Part shown: positions 46,060 through 57,734 of the stretch, in pieces | Layout: every line of letters starts with the position of its first letter | Numbering within the stretch: position 1 is the first letter of the stretch | Source: Sphagnum magellanicum | Lineage: Eukaryota; Streptophyta; Sphagnopsida; Sphagnales; Sphagnaceae | Reading direction: 5' to 3' | Assembly (NCBI GenBank): GCA_021904315.1 | Contig: CM038908.1 | Coordinates: forward strand, 33,408,001 to 33,472,000 | Length of the DNA: 64,000 nucleotides | The notes under the pieces: generated by a model | Databases searched by the model: none | The model's input: only the letters and a program-made list of their open reading frames with translations | What the model was told of the DNA's origin: nothing | Made by a program: the position numbers and the translations under genes

Positions 46060-48780
46060 CTTCCATTATGCAATATCCATAAATATAACAACCAATGCAA
46101 CATGAAAACCTAGTTGCATGCAAAATTGCAACATGTCCATTTACTTTCTTGGATATCACACTCCATAGTCCTAAGCATGCTTCATTTGGGAATGGCAATG
46201 CTCCAGATAGAAAAATCACATTCAAACTTGAGATTGAGTCACATGAGATTTCACAAGATATAAAGATGTTAAACCTTAACATTAATGGCTGAAGGGATGT
46301 TAAGGTTACACAAACTCTGAAAGAGCTCAACAATAAGTTGGGCTTGGCGGTACTAATCAGGCATACAAATAGGGTGGACTGTTTGGATAGCCTGAAGTAA
46401 AGGGTTCTCTTGCAAAAAGGAGGACACAAATGTGAGCAAATTCCTCCTGCCAGTCTAATTAGTTAAGGTAATACTTTTTTTAATACGTTTCTAGACTCTG
46501 AACCTAAATTGAAACGTGCCCCTAACAACTAGGCCACAAATTCCAAGTTTTCCCTTAAGGTTCAAATTTGAGGATATAGAAGCTGTTGTGGCTTGCAAGT
46601 AGCCAAGTACTTAAGTTTGGATTGATAAATCAAGCTACCATCATCTGTTAATACCACACAATTTGTCATTTTCCAAAGCAGTGTTTTGTAGTTTAAAATC
46701 AAGCCAAAAGACAATTCATGCCAATGAGTTACATCAAATGACAGCACTGTTACCCAGGCTATTTGTTAGGAGCATGTTTAGCACAGTTAGATAGGGCAAA
46801 GATGTTTGCCAGTTTTTTGGATCTTGGATACTACAAGGCTGTCTGTCACCTTAAATTTGCATTGAGATGTACATACACTTTGACAACATTTGGGTCTTAT
46901 CCCATGCCAGCTCCAGTGCTCTGGAACTTTTGCATGTTTTGCCATGTCCTATTTCGCACATGGACACAAGAAGAGTGTGAATTTGAGATGCCTGCAAGAA
47001 ACTCCGGCCCCTCCACCCCCCTCCCCCAAAAAAAGACAGTACTTTCCAATGTCCTACAAATTGTGCTGATGCAAAAAAATGGAATTTTTAGCACTATTCA
47101 AGATGGAACTTACACGCCCATGAATTCAGGGATGTAAATTGACACATGATTTTATGCATTTAGTGATTTCATTTCAGTGGTGGAATTTTTATAAATGAAA
47201 AGCTATGAACCCTGGGAATATATGCCCAAGAAGTCATTGTTAAGATCATGGGTCATGATTCTGGTTGCATGTCTGACTAGAAAAAAGAAAAGCATGACTA
47301 ATCTAAACTAGTATTCCATTCAGTTTCCACAATTGGAATACAAACACAAGCCTCTGTGGGTACAGTTCAAATGTTCTGGAGTGTGCCATATATATACCCC
47401 CTTGCAAATAAATGACAATACATAATATGACACCAACACAAAGAACCCTTTTGTAGACCAGATTTGGACTACTATATAGGCTCATTTTTCTAAACTGGCT
47501 AAAGCACTGACAGAACGAAATAAGTCTGCCATGATATTTGTTTTCCCAGCGAACTTTGTTTCTAGAATCCCACAGCAGACCACTTACATTCTTATTTTTG
47601 TCATTTCTAGTGCATAATCCAAGGCCATTTGAATCATTGACCTGCATCTATCACAAAAGTTAAATGTACATGCGATATTAAGGAAACCTACAGCAATCTT
47701 CTTAGAAGCATATCGGTGCCCACCAGCTACCTACTGAATTAACACCTCCACAAAATTTCATTTCTACAAAGAAGAAAACTTTCTCAGCCATCTGAGGATG
47801 ACGTCCTTCCTTGTGGGTGTGGTCTAAGTTATAAAAGTAAGTTGGGTGACATATCTGATGGATTCCACTGATATTGGGTTTTAAGCTACCACTTTTACTT
47901 TCTTGTTTGACATTGACGAATGTTGGGTGGTTACTCAATTTGGCTGGCTAGAACCGTCCATTTTGGTTCTAGTTAGTAAAAATCAAATTGGAACCAAGTT
48001 TGATTTGTGGAACCAAAATTGGAACTGGGTTTTAAAATGGGATCTGATTCTCCAACTATAATTTTTTTTAATAATTTTTTTGTAAGATGGTTCTTGGCTT
48101 TTATTGGGCGGTTATATAAAAAAGTCAGTTGGGTGATAATTAATATATGGTATTATTAGAACCGCCCAACTGACATTTTATGTATTTTTTTCAATGCTGT
48201 ATATTAATTGTCAAATCCATATTGGAATCTTCTTGCATTTCCCAAAATAGTATGAGACAAGTATTGCATGCCCTAGGTATCCTTAAAGTCTCTCATGTGC
48301 TCATAGAATTATGGTGGATCTTGTTGAGAAGTCAGTCAATTATTCAACAGATCGGTTCAAGCTACAAGGGACCACTCTGCTGAGTCTTCACTAAATGTTC
48401 TGTGTTTAAGCCCCTAGTTTGTTTGAGTGCCAAAAGAATAAAAGGAGTTAGTTTGGTTCTCTGTAGATATGGTAGCCACTGACCCCATTCTCAAAAAAGC
48501 ATCCACTAACTTTGGAGTTAGTTCAGAGTCTCCAAATCTTGGGTTCCATGATACCCACCTTTGAACAAAATCTGCTGTCACCTTTGGCTGATTATTAGCA
48601 GTGGATTCCAGCAGTTAGAGGTTCTGGCTGGAGAAGACCAACTAGATTTGTCCCTTTCAACATGTCTGATTTCTGGACTTGCCCAATCACATTCTCAGGC
48701 CTGCCCTGCAGCTCAAAATGGGTGGTGTCAATTTCCTTCTACAAGGAGGAGATCAATTCTGCCTTTGCAACTGGCAAAAT
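46060..48780. other. More complex sequence, no gene firmly recognised
   Basis: The base composition is less AT-rich than the flanks. Frames of 134 (minus, 46025-46429), 124 (plus, 46763-47137) and 114 codons (minus, 47303-47647) occur, none recognised. A minus-strand stretch at 47,588-47,641 has good splice-like borders. The region could hold worn exons of a host gene. Confidence 0.3.
47922..48170. mobile_element. Small hAT-like non-autonomous element, 249 bp
   Basis: Ends GTTGGGTGGTT (47,922) and AACCGCCCAAC (48,160-48,170) are inverted with one mismatch. The body (TTTTGGTTCTAG, TAAAAATCAAATTGGAACCA, GGAACCAAAAT) matches 49,344-49,500. A second palindrome (TCAGTTGGGTG / CGCCCAACTGA) closes the right end. 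No clear target duplication is visible. CAGTGTTGGGCGGTT in the other copy is hAT-like wording. Confidence 0.6.
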
Positions 48781-48788
48781 TACCTAAT

Positions 48789-49108
48789 TGGCCTCGCCTA
48801 CCAAGGCAAGGATAATGTGTTTAGATTCATTATAGAGTATAGTAGCTTAATGGATTTTGGCCCCTAGGTAATAATAGGTCTATTTTTATATGAGGATTTT
48901 TGAAAGATGATATTTTGGCTTGTGTTGAAACTTGAGATTAGTTATATAGAGTTATAATATCTTGAAGGATTTTGGTTTCTTTTGGAGGATTTTTGAAGAT
49001 TATATGTTTGCATGGTGAAATATTCGAGTTTCCATAAATCCTCTTTTGCTTTTAGATACTTTTTAATGCAAATGGCAAGCCACAGTGTGACGCACCCCTT
49101 ATTATGCA
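48789..49108. repeat. Direct repeat, copy 1 (about 320 bp)
   Basis: This copy starts TGGCCTCGCCTACC and ends CCCCTTATTATGCA. It matches 50,085-50,411 along its length with scattered changes. TG...CA ends and two same-orientation copies 1 kb apart suggest a small non-autonomous LTR-type fossil. No primer site, purine tract or target duplication supports that, so a plain duplication remains possible. Confidence 0.7.
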
Positions 49109-49163
49109 TGCTGCGTGGTTGACTGAAAACCACATCAAAGGAGGAGAGGCCCAACTGCTGCCA

Positions 49164-49342
49164 GGGTGAACCAGCACCCACTCTGGTACCTTGACCTTTT
49201 GGAGCCAGCCCTCCTCTTAGTGGCCATATTAAGCCCAAGAAATATGTTAGATTTGAACTCAGAGACCCTGATCTGATTTCTAAGCATGAGATATTTCTAA
49301 TGTTTAGAAGCAATTTAATTGGATTTTGGGGGTTCTAACCAG
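49164..49342. mobile_element. Second copy of the 27.1 kb MITE, right end missing
   Basis: It keeps the left end GGGTGAACCAGCACC to GGTACC and the body (GTTAGATTTGAACTCAGAGA and ATTTTGGGGGTTCTAACC). It stops exactly where the hAT-like repeat begins, so the right terminal repeat was lost. It lies between the two 320 bp direct repeats. Confidence 0.75.
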
Positions 49343-49343
49343 T

Positions 49344-49500
49344 GTTGGGCGGTTACCTATTTTGGTCGGTTTAAACTGTCAGTTCTGGTTTTGATTAATA
49401 AAAATCAAACTGAAACCAGGTCTGATTTTTGGAACCAAAATCAGAACCATGTTTGAAAACTAGATCCAGTTCTGGAACCAGAACTGAAACTTTTGAAAAA
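49344..49500. mobile_element. Second copy of the hAT-like repeat
   Basis: It begins GTTGGGCGGTTACC after CAGT and follows the body of 47,922-48,170: TTTTGGTCGG, TAAAAATCAAACTGAAACCA, GGAACCAAAATCAGAACC. The far end is not found; a related AGTGTTGAGTGGTACC follows at about 49,559. Confidence 0.6.
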
Positions 49501-50084
49501 TAAATCTTTTTTTTGAGGAAAAGAAGTCTGGAACCTTCGTTTCGGGCTGGGTTAAAGCCAGTGTTGAGTGGTACCTAGCATCCACTCCTTTGTTAAATGC
49601 TCAGTGCTAGGCACATTATATGTCCAATTTTCTTTTTTCAACTGAAAATCTTTGGAGGTTGGTTTGCTAGAAAAATGGTTAATGTTGCAGTGGATTTATA
49701 TTACTAAGTAGTCACAAGTTTTGTTTCTAGAATATAGTATGTACTTAGTATTGTCACTTTGCACAATAGAACATTGAGATTTAATTCACTTCATAGTTGT
49801 ATATTTTCAGGTGTATACCTTTCCTCATGGTGAGTTTCATCATAAATTAAACCTTTAAATAGTGAAATGATTTTTTGTGACAATATGAAGCTGAGGTGTT
49901 GAAAACAATCATAATTATTGCAAGCTACATTTGAATAATTTCACTCCTCATATGACAATAAAATAGTAGATCATGAAAATATAGTAAATTCAAATTTCCA
50001 AAAACGAATTAATTTTTTGATTTTTTGATTTTTTTCATTTTGTCAATGTGGAAGCTGACCCTAGGCTACGGTATATTAATTTGT

Positions 50085-50411
50085 TGGCATTGCCTACCAA
50101 GGCAAGGATATTGTGTTTAGATTCATTATAGAGTATAGTAGGACGTTAAGGGACTTTGGCCCCTAGGTAATAATAGGTCTATTTTTATATGAGGATTTTT
50201 GAAAGGTGATATTTTGGCTTGTCTTGAAACTGGAGATTAGCTATAGAGTTATAATATCTTGAAGGATTTTGATTTCTTTTAGAGGATTTTTTGAAGATTA
50301 TATTTTTGCATGGTGAAATATTTGAGTTTCCATGATTCTTCTTTTGCCCTAGGATACTTTTAAATGTAAATGGCAAGGCCACAGTGTGACACACCCCTTG
50401 TTAATCTTGCA
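50085..50411. repeat. Direct repeat, copy 2 (about 327 bp)
   Basis: This copy starts TGGCATTGCCTACC and ends CCCCTTGTTAATCTTGCA; it is the partner of 48,789-49,108. Shared inner landmarks are TAGGTAATAATAGGTCTATT, ATGAGGATTTTTGAAAG and GTTATAATATCTTGAAGG. Confidence 0.7.
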
Positions 50412-50639
50412 TGGACAGAATACTCATGGTACCCATTCTCCAAAATTCTGTTGTAGCTCTGATCCTTCTCTTCTTACATTATTTGTGGGTCTCTGGAAAA
50501 TTGAAAGGGGGGGTGGTATCAGGGACCCCTCTGGGATAGGGAAAAGGGTGGAGGAAGCGAAAGGTGGGTCAACAGGGCAGGTAGGAAAAGGAACAGAGAT
50601 ATGGGACGGGTCAGAAGGGAAACAAAAAAGGGTTAAAGG

Positions 50640-51300
50640 TTGTCCAACCAAAAATATGACAATGAGGATGAATGAAAAGACAATTGCAACAATATCATAT
50701 ATCAAATGGAAAAACATTGGTTCAAGTATGAATTTGACCATGAAGATGCATAAAGGCCATGCATGTGGATGAAATTTGATGACATCAACAAACCTTGCTA
50801 GTTGGATGAATGTGGTAAAATTTGTTGGATGATTTGTGCCTTGCCTAGATAAAACTAGTTCATGGACAAAATTTACCACAGATGCAACTGGCCATATGGA
50901 TAAAAACTAACTATTGAAGGAAACTTGATGATAACTAGAATTGTGTTCATGGATGACTTTGACCACATCTATGTAATTTGCAATATGGATGAAATTTGAT
51001 ATGAATGAGAAGGATCCTCAATGTGAAGTGGTCACAATGATGAAACTAACACATATGGATGAAAATAATGACATGGAAAATCATATGATATGCATGAAAT
51101 AGGACATTAATGAATGTCATGGACAGGATTGTGGCTGAAATTATCAATACAGATAATTGGAAGATACTATATGGATGAAATTCAATTTAACATGTACAAA
51201 TTTGACCATAGTGATGCAATTGACAATAAAAATTATTTTAATGATATGAATGAAATTATGTTCATGGATGTACATGACCAGCACCCATGTAATTGAATTT
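50640..51300. repeat. Degenerate array of ATGGATGAAATT-like words
   Basis: GGATGAAATTTGATGACATC, ATGGATGAAATTTGATATGA, ATGGATGAAATTCAATTTAA and many variants recur about every 25-35 bases, all in this orientation. The words resemble those inside repeat family B. No frame longer than 130 codons results, and these are by-products. Confidence 0.65.
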
Positions 51301-51411
51301 GATCCACTTTGTCCATAATATTTATCTTAGCAACCTCATCAATTATCTCAATATTATACATCTAATCAAGCTTCATCCAGATGGTCAAATTTCATGCATG
51401 TGTTTAATTGT

Positions 51412-51910
51412 TTTTCGGTGGTATATCACTGAGTGTTTGTGAAGGTGATAGGTTAGTTACTAGTTCTAGTTACTAACTATATGGGCTATAGCTGGTTGTA
51501 AGTGGTTTCTTACTGGTGATGCTGGCTATAACCAGATAATTAGAGGTTAGAATTTTTTTTTGAACAAGACCTTATATAAAGGCAAGACACATTGCCTCAA
51601 GGGACTTCTTTTGGATCATTTCCAATTGCAAACTCATTTGTTATCTGTTTGTTCTCAAATTATCTTGTTACCAATCTTCTTATTTGAATTAGAAAGTGTC
51701 GCATAGTTACAGCATACCAGTTTTGTGTTGTAGAAACTAGAAACTACAGATTATGCAACTTTTAGATATGATCAAAGGCATTTCTTTGATGCAAGGGCTT
51801 TTCATTCTTAGTTTAGGGTTCTTGCCGGTTAGTAGAAACAATTCAAAAGTGGAAATCAAAAGGGGAATAAGCACCAAATGTCCCTTTAGCAGTGTTGGTT
51901 GCATATCATA
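51412..51910. other. Unrelated spacer between the two word arrays
   Basis: About 500 bases lack the GATGAAAT word. They include ATATAAAGGCAAGACACATTGCC, a TATA-like element followed by a transcript-start-like context. It could be a promoter-bearing insertion such as a lone LTR, but ends and target duplication were not found. Confidence 0.35.
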
Positions 51911-51939
51911 TTTTCTTAATATAATTCTTGTCACTTACG

Positions 51940-52535
51940 TTCTTAATTTTATCCATATTGTGGAATCCCATCCATGTCATTTGTATCACTCATTCGATGA
52001 AGTTCAACCATATGGTTGAATTCCATCTATCTTATCAATCTCATTCATGTTGTCAAGTTCATCCAAATAATATTTCTTCATCCATGCAATTCATTTCATT
52101 TGAGTCATGACTATCATTTATGTCACTCAATCTAATTCATATGGGGCATACCTTCCATATGGAAATTTTCAACCATTCCAAATTCGTCATTTTCATCCAT
52201 ATGATATGATTTCATCCAAGAGACAAGTTCCATTCACATGGCTCAATTTCGTACATGTGGTCAAGCTCAAATTGAATTTCACATATCATTGGTTTTTAAC
52301 ATTTTATTTATTCCATTTTCAGAGTTTGATATGTGTCTTTAATTTTTAGCAAGTCCTCTTTAATCCATGTTATGGATCTCAACCACATATTCATTCATGC
52401 AATTTGCTTCATAATGTCATGTCAATTTCAATTCTTCCATGTGGTCAATTTCAATTAATGTTGATGTTTCCATAACATGGTCAATTCATATCCAACTTAT
52501 GGATGTCATCAATTTGGTTGATCTTTTGGGAGGGA
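51940..52535. repeat. Array of CATCCATATGG-like words, opposite orientation
   Basis: TTTTATCCATATTGTGGAAT, TTTCATCCATATGATATGAT, TTCATCCAAGAG, CATGTGGTCAATTTCAATT and variants recur about every 25-35 bases. They are the reverse complement of the words at 50,640-51,300. Together the two arrays form a very imperfect inverted pair around the spacer. Confidence 0.6.
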
Positions 52536-52539
52536 GTGG

Positions 52540-53430
52540 AAACTAAAGTTGAACCATGAGTTATTTTACCATAGCACTCTAAAGGGGTGGCAAGATGATT
52601 GTAATGGAGGGGAGCTACATTTTGATCCCAAAAGACCAAGTAGCTTTGATTTGTGCTAGTGGGCCCATGTGTTATTAGCTCACATATATTAAACCTTCTA
52701 TATGTTCACCCATCCCAACTTTATTCAAGGGAAGTGAGTTTAATTGTAGAGTTCTTATGAAAAAATCACTATTGGGTCATCGAAGAAGAAAAAATAATTA
52801 TGTTTATGTATCTTTTCATCATATCTAAAGAAGTGACTCAACTTATGAAAACGTTAAAGAAGATTGTGAAACAAATCTCTTCAAGGATTGAAGAGAGACA
52901 ACTTTCCAAGAGAACCCAGTTGTGAAAAAATCATTTAAAGATTTAAAATTAATTTTTAAAGATAAATTCACTCTAAATTCAATCTCTTTTTCTTCATTGG
53001 TTCAAAAATTGTGAAATGACAAATGTGCACATCGTCATATCAAGGCTTTCTCAATGGTACCATCTGAAAAGAGGGCAGGGGTGGAGTGGGGTTGAGGGAC
53101 AATTTCTGAGGGTTATGAGATGATCCCATCTAAACAAACAAACACCTATCTTATTACTATATAAATATGTAAGTCTTCAATAAAAAAATGTTAGAATCAA
53201 AGATGAATGCTACAAACTCATGAGTTGCAAACAAGTCTCTTCGTCTTCTTTATTCCAAGACTTTTCAACAAATTGAAGTAAGAATAAATCCCCTCCCCTC
53301 CCACAATGACCCATGAAAAAATGAAAACCTTGCAACCTCATTTGCTCCAAAAACTTCGGACACCAACCCACAAACAACGATAACCTCCGAATCACAATGA
53401 CAGGCATCACAACTTGGCACCAAACTCAGA
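52540..53430. other. AT-rich DNA, nothing recognised
   Basis: No splice, RNA or transposon signal. A short minus frame at 53210-53410 is unremarkable. Confidence 0.4.
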
Positions 53431-54030
53431 TAACCTTGAGTTCGGGTGCAAAAATGAGTTTCAAGCCTCATGAATCGCGCTTATGAATTGCTTAGTAAAA
53501 CCTTTTACATTGTCTATAGCATGTCAGCCCATGTAGTGCCGAAAAAGAGGGTTCTGGCACCAGGTTTAGGGAACTTCAGGAGAGGCAACAATCCATGTGC
53601 AACGTCCCAAGGAGAATTGAGGCAGCAAACAGATTGGAAATACTATCTATCATAACGACCTTTGAAAACGGGAAGGGCTGATCAGTTCTCTATTTCTTAT
53701 ATGGGGTTGCATTAAATTTTCCTCACGTCCTTGTAAACTGTACAAAAACATCCTCTGATATGTTAATTGTGCAGGGAGGCCAAGGATGTCGACATACGTT
53801 ATCTGAACAGAGCCAGGACCTTAAAGCAGCTCCATCTGCGGCAGTGTAATGGTCTGTAAATAGTAATTTGGAGCAGCTGATTCCCCTGCCATATACAAAC
53901 ATGACAGTAAAGAAAGGTGTGAAAGTTCCGGGCATGAGCATCACCATACGGTGGCTAGTAGAGGGACTATAATGGACACCTTAGGAAATCGGTGTAACAT
54001 GCCCCTTGCTTTTCCATCCACTCTGTCGCT

Positions 54031-54092
54031 TTTTAGGGTTTAGGGTTATTTAGGGTTTTAAAAGGTTTAGAGTTTTGAATAGTTTAGGGTTT
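54031..54092 (+). repeat. Cluster of telomere-type TTTAGGG motifs
   Basis: Four TTTAGGG words and two degraded ones lie in about 60 bases, beginning TTTTAGGGTTTAGGGTTATT. TTTAGGG is the common plant telomere repeat. The reverse complement, AACCCTAAA, is also the telo-box found in plant promoters. The short irregular cluster fits either a repaired-break relic or a promoter element. Confidence 0.7.
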
Positions 54093-54424
54093 TTTCTAAG
54101 CTGTTTTTAAAATTAATTCCATTTTGCATTCCAATCGCCTAACCGGAGATACACGGTTTTGTCTAGGATGTTTTATTAATCAAATTCATTTTGCATTCAA
54201 ATTACCTACCCAAATCACACAGTTTCATCCTCTCACTCATGACTTTGTTTCAACTTGCCATGAAGGGAAGAACCATTAATTATGTGATCTTATCATATAT
54301 TTAGACGTGTATATTATGATGATCTGAAAGCTGTACTGCAAGCCCGTTTAATGTAAGTTTTTTCAATTTCCTCAAGAGTACTCAGCTAACTTAGTCTAGA
54401 ACATCTTCCCCTGGAAGTCCTTAA

Positions 54425-54782
54425 TTCAGCAATGGGTCCTTATTGCAGGCAGTACAAAGTACTGCATGCTTCTTCTTCTTTTTCCCTGACTGCCCTTGCC
54501 CCGATAAAGATGTGTATAGTGATGATACCCAGACACATATATTGGTGCTACCCAGACACACTTTGGTCCATGTCAATATTCATGTTGGCCTGATGGCCTT
54601 TCCCTGATGGCCTAGTGTCCATTACCGGCTCAAAACGTGCATAACACGGGCCCAAGTGTGTCTGGGCATCATCCATCTTCTTTGAGAAAAAGATGGATGA
54701 GGCCCCAACAAGGGCAGACAAGGAAGAAAAGAATCAGGCAGTACTTTTGTACTGCCTATAATATTAAGGACCCTTTGCTGAT
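54425..54782. mobile_element. Foldback MITE, 358 bp, flanked by TTAA
   Basis: Left end TTCAGCAATGGGTCCTTA and right end TAAGGACCCTTTGCTGAT are inverted copies. Imperfect arm similarity continues inward for about 140 bases on each side, to CCCAGACACACTT / AAGTGTGTCTGGG. Each arm also holds its own small palindrome (GGCAGTACAAAGTACTGC; GGCAGTACTTTTGTACTGCC). TTAA stands directly outside both ends. No coding part exists. Superfamily is open: TTAA is the piggyBac target, but a chance match or an ATT-type target is also possible. Confidence 0.8.
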
Positions 54783-55627
54783 TTAAACATCTTTCTGCAT
54801 TAAAATCCCTTATAAGTTCCTTGCAATATTATGTGCAGTAGTATGCACTGGTTGGTAGCTGAGCAACCAATGATAATAATATAATTTGTGTGTATAAAAG
54901 CATCGTCATAAATTGCGTTGCTTCATCCCAAGATCCCTTTTATAAATGAGAGTTAGTTTATTGCAGTCCCGCGGTCCCACCGAGGTTTGTTCTTTCCTCA
55001 GTTATCAATATTGGAGCATGTGCTTACTCCAGTTTAAAATCTGAAGCCTTATAATTGGCCCATCTTCTGCACAATTGAGTCATCATAGCTTCTTGGCATC
55101 AATCCAAAATCTTATGAATATTTGGTGCTAGATCTTCCTACTCCACTTCACACATCCCCAGAACTTCTAATATTGAATCGGGCAACTGCTAGTAATTAGC
55201 ATGCTCGGTAAGGACGAGAACAAATTCAATCTTGGACATAATCACTGAGATTCCTCACTCCTGAGCATGTCACTGGAGTAATAATTAGGTGCAACGACCT
55301 TAATACCAGAATTTGGGGAAAGAGTTGATTCCCAGCTAATCCCTTTCCCACTAAACAAGTTATTAATTTACAATCAGAGAGTAAACACGCCCATCATCAA
55401 ACACAAGCTTATAATTGAACGCCCATATAGTGCACAAGAAGGTTGATTAATGAATGCACATGACCTTCTCAACGTTCAAGATATTGCATATGATTGAACA
55501 CTCAGTTTTGAAAAATTGTGTTTTGAATTAGTTCAACATGTGACTAAGTAGATTTTTTTTGGTTTGGTCATGGGTGTAAATTTGGGCAAATATGAAAAAA
55601 TTGGCCACCCTCATGAGGAGCAAATGT

Positions 55628-56308
55628 AAACCCCTTTTATAATGATGTCCATTTTAGTCACATACTTGTTTGTGTCACACATTTTTTCGTAACCATCCAT
55701 TTTAGTAAGAAACATCCTTTTTTAGAGTGACTATCACACTTGTTAATAGCACAAAATATTTGCAAAGCTCTTTTTGTAAATGTGATTATAATGAAGGAAA
55801 GTTAAGGCAAATATTAGGATTTTGTAAATTGTAATTCTTTTTGCCAATGTTAGTGTTGCTTTGTGTTCAAGTTGTGCAAACTAACAACAATGAATCCAGT
55901 TAAAGAGAAAAGAAAGAACAACTTTCTAATGCATACAAACAAAAAATATACGAACTAACCAAGAAAACATAAAATCTTAAATAATAAAAAATATTGATAA
56001 CATACACAAACTAATATAGTTAAGGAGCTCAAACTCAATGTAGATCATCACATTAAAACATGCAAAAATCACAACCTTCATGAAGTCTAATAACACATAA
56101 TAGAGCTTAGATTAACCCATGTAAGAAATTTAAACAATTTGCACCTTTATTCTAACATAAAGGGGATGTTTTGAAAGGTTTTTTTTTTTCCTATAATCAT
56201 GATCTTGTAAAGGTTTATATGCAATGTGATTATACATTTTTAAATCACAATTTGTTAGTGTCACAAAAAAAGTGGTCACCAAGGGTAGTGTGATTATAAA
56301 AGGGGTTT
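55628..56308. mobile_element. Non-coding element with 16 bp perfect terminal inverted repeats
   Basis: AAACCCCTTTTATAAT at 55,628 is exactly mirrored by ATTATAAAAGGGGTTT at 56,293-56,308. Inside each end lie GTGTCAC and AGTCAC/GGTCAC words, suggesting sub-terminal repeats. The 680 bp body is AT-rich with no coding sign. No clear target duplication is visible. Confidence 0.55.
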
Positions 56309-56309
56309 G

Positions 56310-57730
56310 TGTTGTATCTTCTCTTGCAACAAATGTGAAAACAAGTTACATTTTTAAAAAAATCTTAATTCTTAATGCAAATGTAATGAGAATCAAAGAA
56401 GTAGAGGATCACAAATTAAACCATAAATGAGGTGAAAATTTGCAACAATATTTAAAAGCAAATGTCGTAGAACAAAAATTGATCCTCCAAAATAAAAAAA
56501 ACATTTTTTAAAATTTAAACACGGTTTAAATTGAAAAGTACAAAGGTCCTTATACTACTATTGGATCAAGAGGTTTAATTTTACATTATAAAACAATCAA
56601 TTTTTTTTAAATCTAGATTTCAACAAGTTCAAGTTCATCACATTGCATAATAATAATGGATCTTGACTTTAATGTCAAAGGATTTTTCAAACTTCTACAC
56701 CTTGGTTTTTAACATTGTAATATTAAAATAACAAGTATTTCTAACATACCTAGATTTAACATGTTTTTATGTGCATGGGCTAATTATAAGAAAGATACAA
56801 ATATACCTTTCATAGGATTAAAGCACACACCACCTATTAATTGAAGGTTAGGGCTAGGAAACTTAAGGCAACCATGATGTTGAATGTGCTTTGCAAGTGA
56901 CAAAAAACCATGTTGGAATCACCAACAATGGATAAGAAAAATGTTGATCTTGCATTAAACATTATGCACAAAGCAAAAAATGTTAATAAATCTAGTGTAA
57001 TAAGTGGGAGAGGCAAATGGATGTAGTGAAACAAGGAAATGTTCATTGATGAAAACAAGCAAGTCCTTGGGGTTCATAAATAGATAAAATATCATTGGGT
57101 GATAGCACTAGGAATCATCTCAAGGAATGGTAAACTATTAAAATTGGCCAAATAATATTTTTAACCTTTTTTTTATATGTTTTCACACTCATAAAAAAAA
57201 TCTCATTTTTGTCGATATCTTCTGGCGAGGTAAGATTTTGATTACATATGATAATAGTAGATATATGGTTTAAAGTTTCCATTGGAATAAAAAAATGGTG
57301 GCAATTGACACAAAATTGTTGATTGCAATGACCTTTTTCATAATCACATTCTTGAACTTTGGAAATTCAAAACTAAATTCTACCTACTAAATTAACTACT
57401 CAATAAAAGGATCAATTAAAATACCATTGAAATTACCCTGAAAATTATATTAAAAAAACACCAACACATGTTTCAAAAAAAATTATAGTTAAAAAGTTCA
57501 AGGAAACTAAACATTGTTACATTTTTGAATTTTTTAAAAATACTATGAAATTAGGACCAACAAAAAAAAAACATGTTTAGTCACAAATTTTATATTCACA
57601 AAAAACTAGTAATGAAAATAGTTATGTAAGTGTTTCCAATATTTTTATAATGTTTAATGGATCTAGTAAAATAAAAGTGTGATGTTTTTTGCGGTACAAC
57701 CCAAAGACATTTTTGCCCAATTTGTGGTAC
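56310..57730. other. AT-rich DNA, nothing recognised
   Basis: This could contain worn N-terminal parts of the pogo-type element that follows, but no helix-turn-helix motif could be read. Confidence 0.4.
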
Positions 57731-57734
57731 TAAT

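Larger units (their letters stand above)
53430..55320. other. CpG-retaining, more complex sequence without a recognised gene
   Basis: CpG is again more frequent (for example ATGTCGACATACGTTATC near 53,788 and ACCATACGGTGG near 53,943). Only frames up to 74 codons occur. The stretch contains the telomere-type motif cluster and the foldback element. Confidence 0.35.

Noticed and set aside
48942-49313. A 123-codon minus-strand frame
   Set aside because: It runs across the end of a direct repeat and a MITE copy; no independent coding evidence.
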